Shown here one piece after another: positions 63,806 to 64,000 of a stretch of DNA of 64,000 bases; position 1 is the first letter of the stretch, and each line of letters opens with the position of its first letter. The translations under genes and the position numbers were made by a program. This DNA is from Pseudomonadota bacterium (GTDB lineage Bacteria > Pseudomonadota > Alphaproteobacteria > Sphingomonadales > Sphingomonadaceae). A model generated the notes under the pieces. The model saw only the letters and a program-made list of their open reading frames with translations. It was not told the origin of the DNA and searched no databases. The stretch lies in contig JAJZTH010000006.1 of the NCBI GenBank assembly GCA_021849075.1, positions 53,122 through 117,121 of the forward strand, read 5' to 3'.

Positions 63806-64000
63806 ATGGCCGCTACCGCCTCTATCTCCGAACTGAATGATCGCGCGCGCGACGTGTTTCGCTTGGTGGTCGAAAATTATCTGGGCACCGGCCTGCCGGT
63901 GGGGTCGCGCACGATCAGCAAGCTGGGTCTGAGCCTGTCGCCGGCATCGATCCGCAACGTCATGCAGGATCTGGAGGAATTGGGCCTGCTCGCCGCGCCG
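63806..64000 (+). CDS. hrcA: Heat-inducible transcription repressor HrcA (5' part)
   Basis: 65 codons to the window edge; the gene continues beyond it. [29 protein letters not shown] and [23 protein letters not shown] form the winged-helix N-terminus of HrcA, repressor of groESL/dnaK operons through the CIRCE element. rph and rdgB on the other side are its normal neighbours. No CIRCE palindrome is seen upstream within the window. Confidence 0.92.
   Translation, partial: MAATASISELNDRARDVFRLVVENYLGTGLPVGSRTISKLGLSLSPASIRNVMQDLEELGLLAAP

Overview
The window is a 64 kb stretch of a high-GC alphaproteobacterial chromosome, most likely a sphingomonad (Sphingobium, Sphingomonas or a near relative). 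The main reasons are a soluble Sphingomonas-type serine palmitoyltransferase beside a dedicated acyl carrier protein, a two-gene glycine decarboxylase (gcvPA/gcvPB), an alphaproteobacterial complex I NDUFS4-type subunit, the conserved hemW / rdgB / rph / hrcA neighbourhood, and many dispersed palindromic repeats of the GAGCYTGTCGA type seen in this order. I see no insertion sequence, prophage, integrase, CRISPR array or rRNA. The single RNA gene is tRNA-Trp.

Layout. 1-4.5 kb: gcvPA-gcvPB, a DUF938 methyltransferase and a Tam41-like protein. 4.5-8.6 kb: a hybrid histidine kinase, spt and its ACP, and an NDUFS4-like protein. 8.7-15 kb: hrpB (carrying an in-frame palindromic repeat), a TauE/SafE exporter, a polyprenyl diphosphate synthase, chorismate mutase and an EamA transporter. 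14.8-16.2 kb: an AT-richer patch with two orphan proteins. 16.2-23.8 kb: ccmB-ccmA, a zincin, a pterin dehydratase, a lipoprotein-patatin pair, an exo/endonuclease-fold protein, radA and cvpA. 23.8-31.5 kb: an epimerase-like protein, proB, obgE, a TetR/metal-hydrolase pair, two acetyltransferases, rpmA-rplU and two small membrane proteins. 31.6-38.8 kb: a YbaL-type antiporter, a DEAD-box helicase, rplA-rplK, nusG, secE, tRNA-Trp and a YihY protein.

The most coherent functional block is 38.8-49.8 kb on the minus strand. An exported agmatinase-family ureohydrolase is followed by ureD-ureA-ureB-ureC-ureE-ureF-ureG. The run continues, with a 1-nt gap and then a 4-nt overlap, into a 1119-residue protein that fuses an NCS1-like transporter, a cysteine-rich linker, a histidine kinase and a receiver, and then into a LuxR-type response regulator. 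This suggests that urea production, urease maturation and a transporter-coupled sensor form one regulatory unit.

The right end holds a MauD-like protein, an isoquinoline 1-oxidoreductase-type molybdenum hydroxylase (iorAB-like), a beta-helix protein, a blaI-blaR1 pair with two helically phased operators, hemW, a CAP protein, lipoproteins, rdgB, rph, a polytopic membrane protein and the 5' end of hrcA.

The most unusual non-coding signal is a pair of intergenic arrays 50 kb apart (11337-11466 and 61976-62138). In both, the heptamer CTGTCGC (or its complement) recurs at exactly 11-bp steps and is followed, in the same helical phase, by a shared CGACACTRTGAACTT box. I know of no described element with this architecture. 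Starts were chosen from ribosome-binding sites, overlaps and family alignments recalled from memory; no database search was possible.
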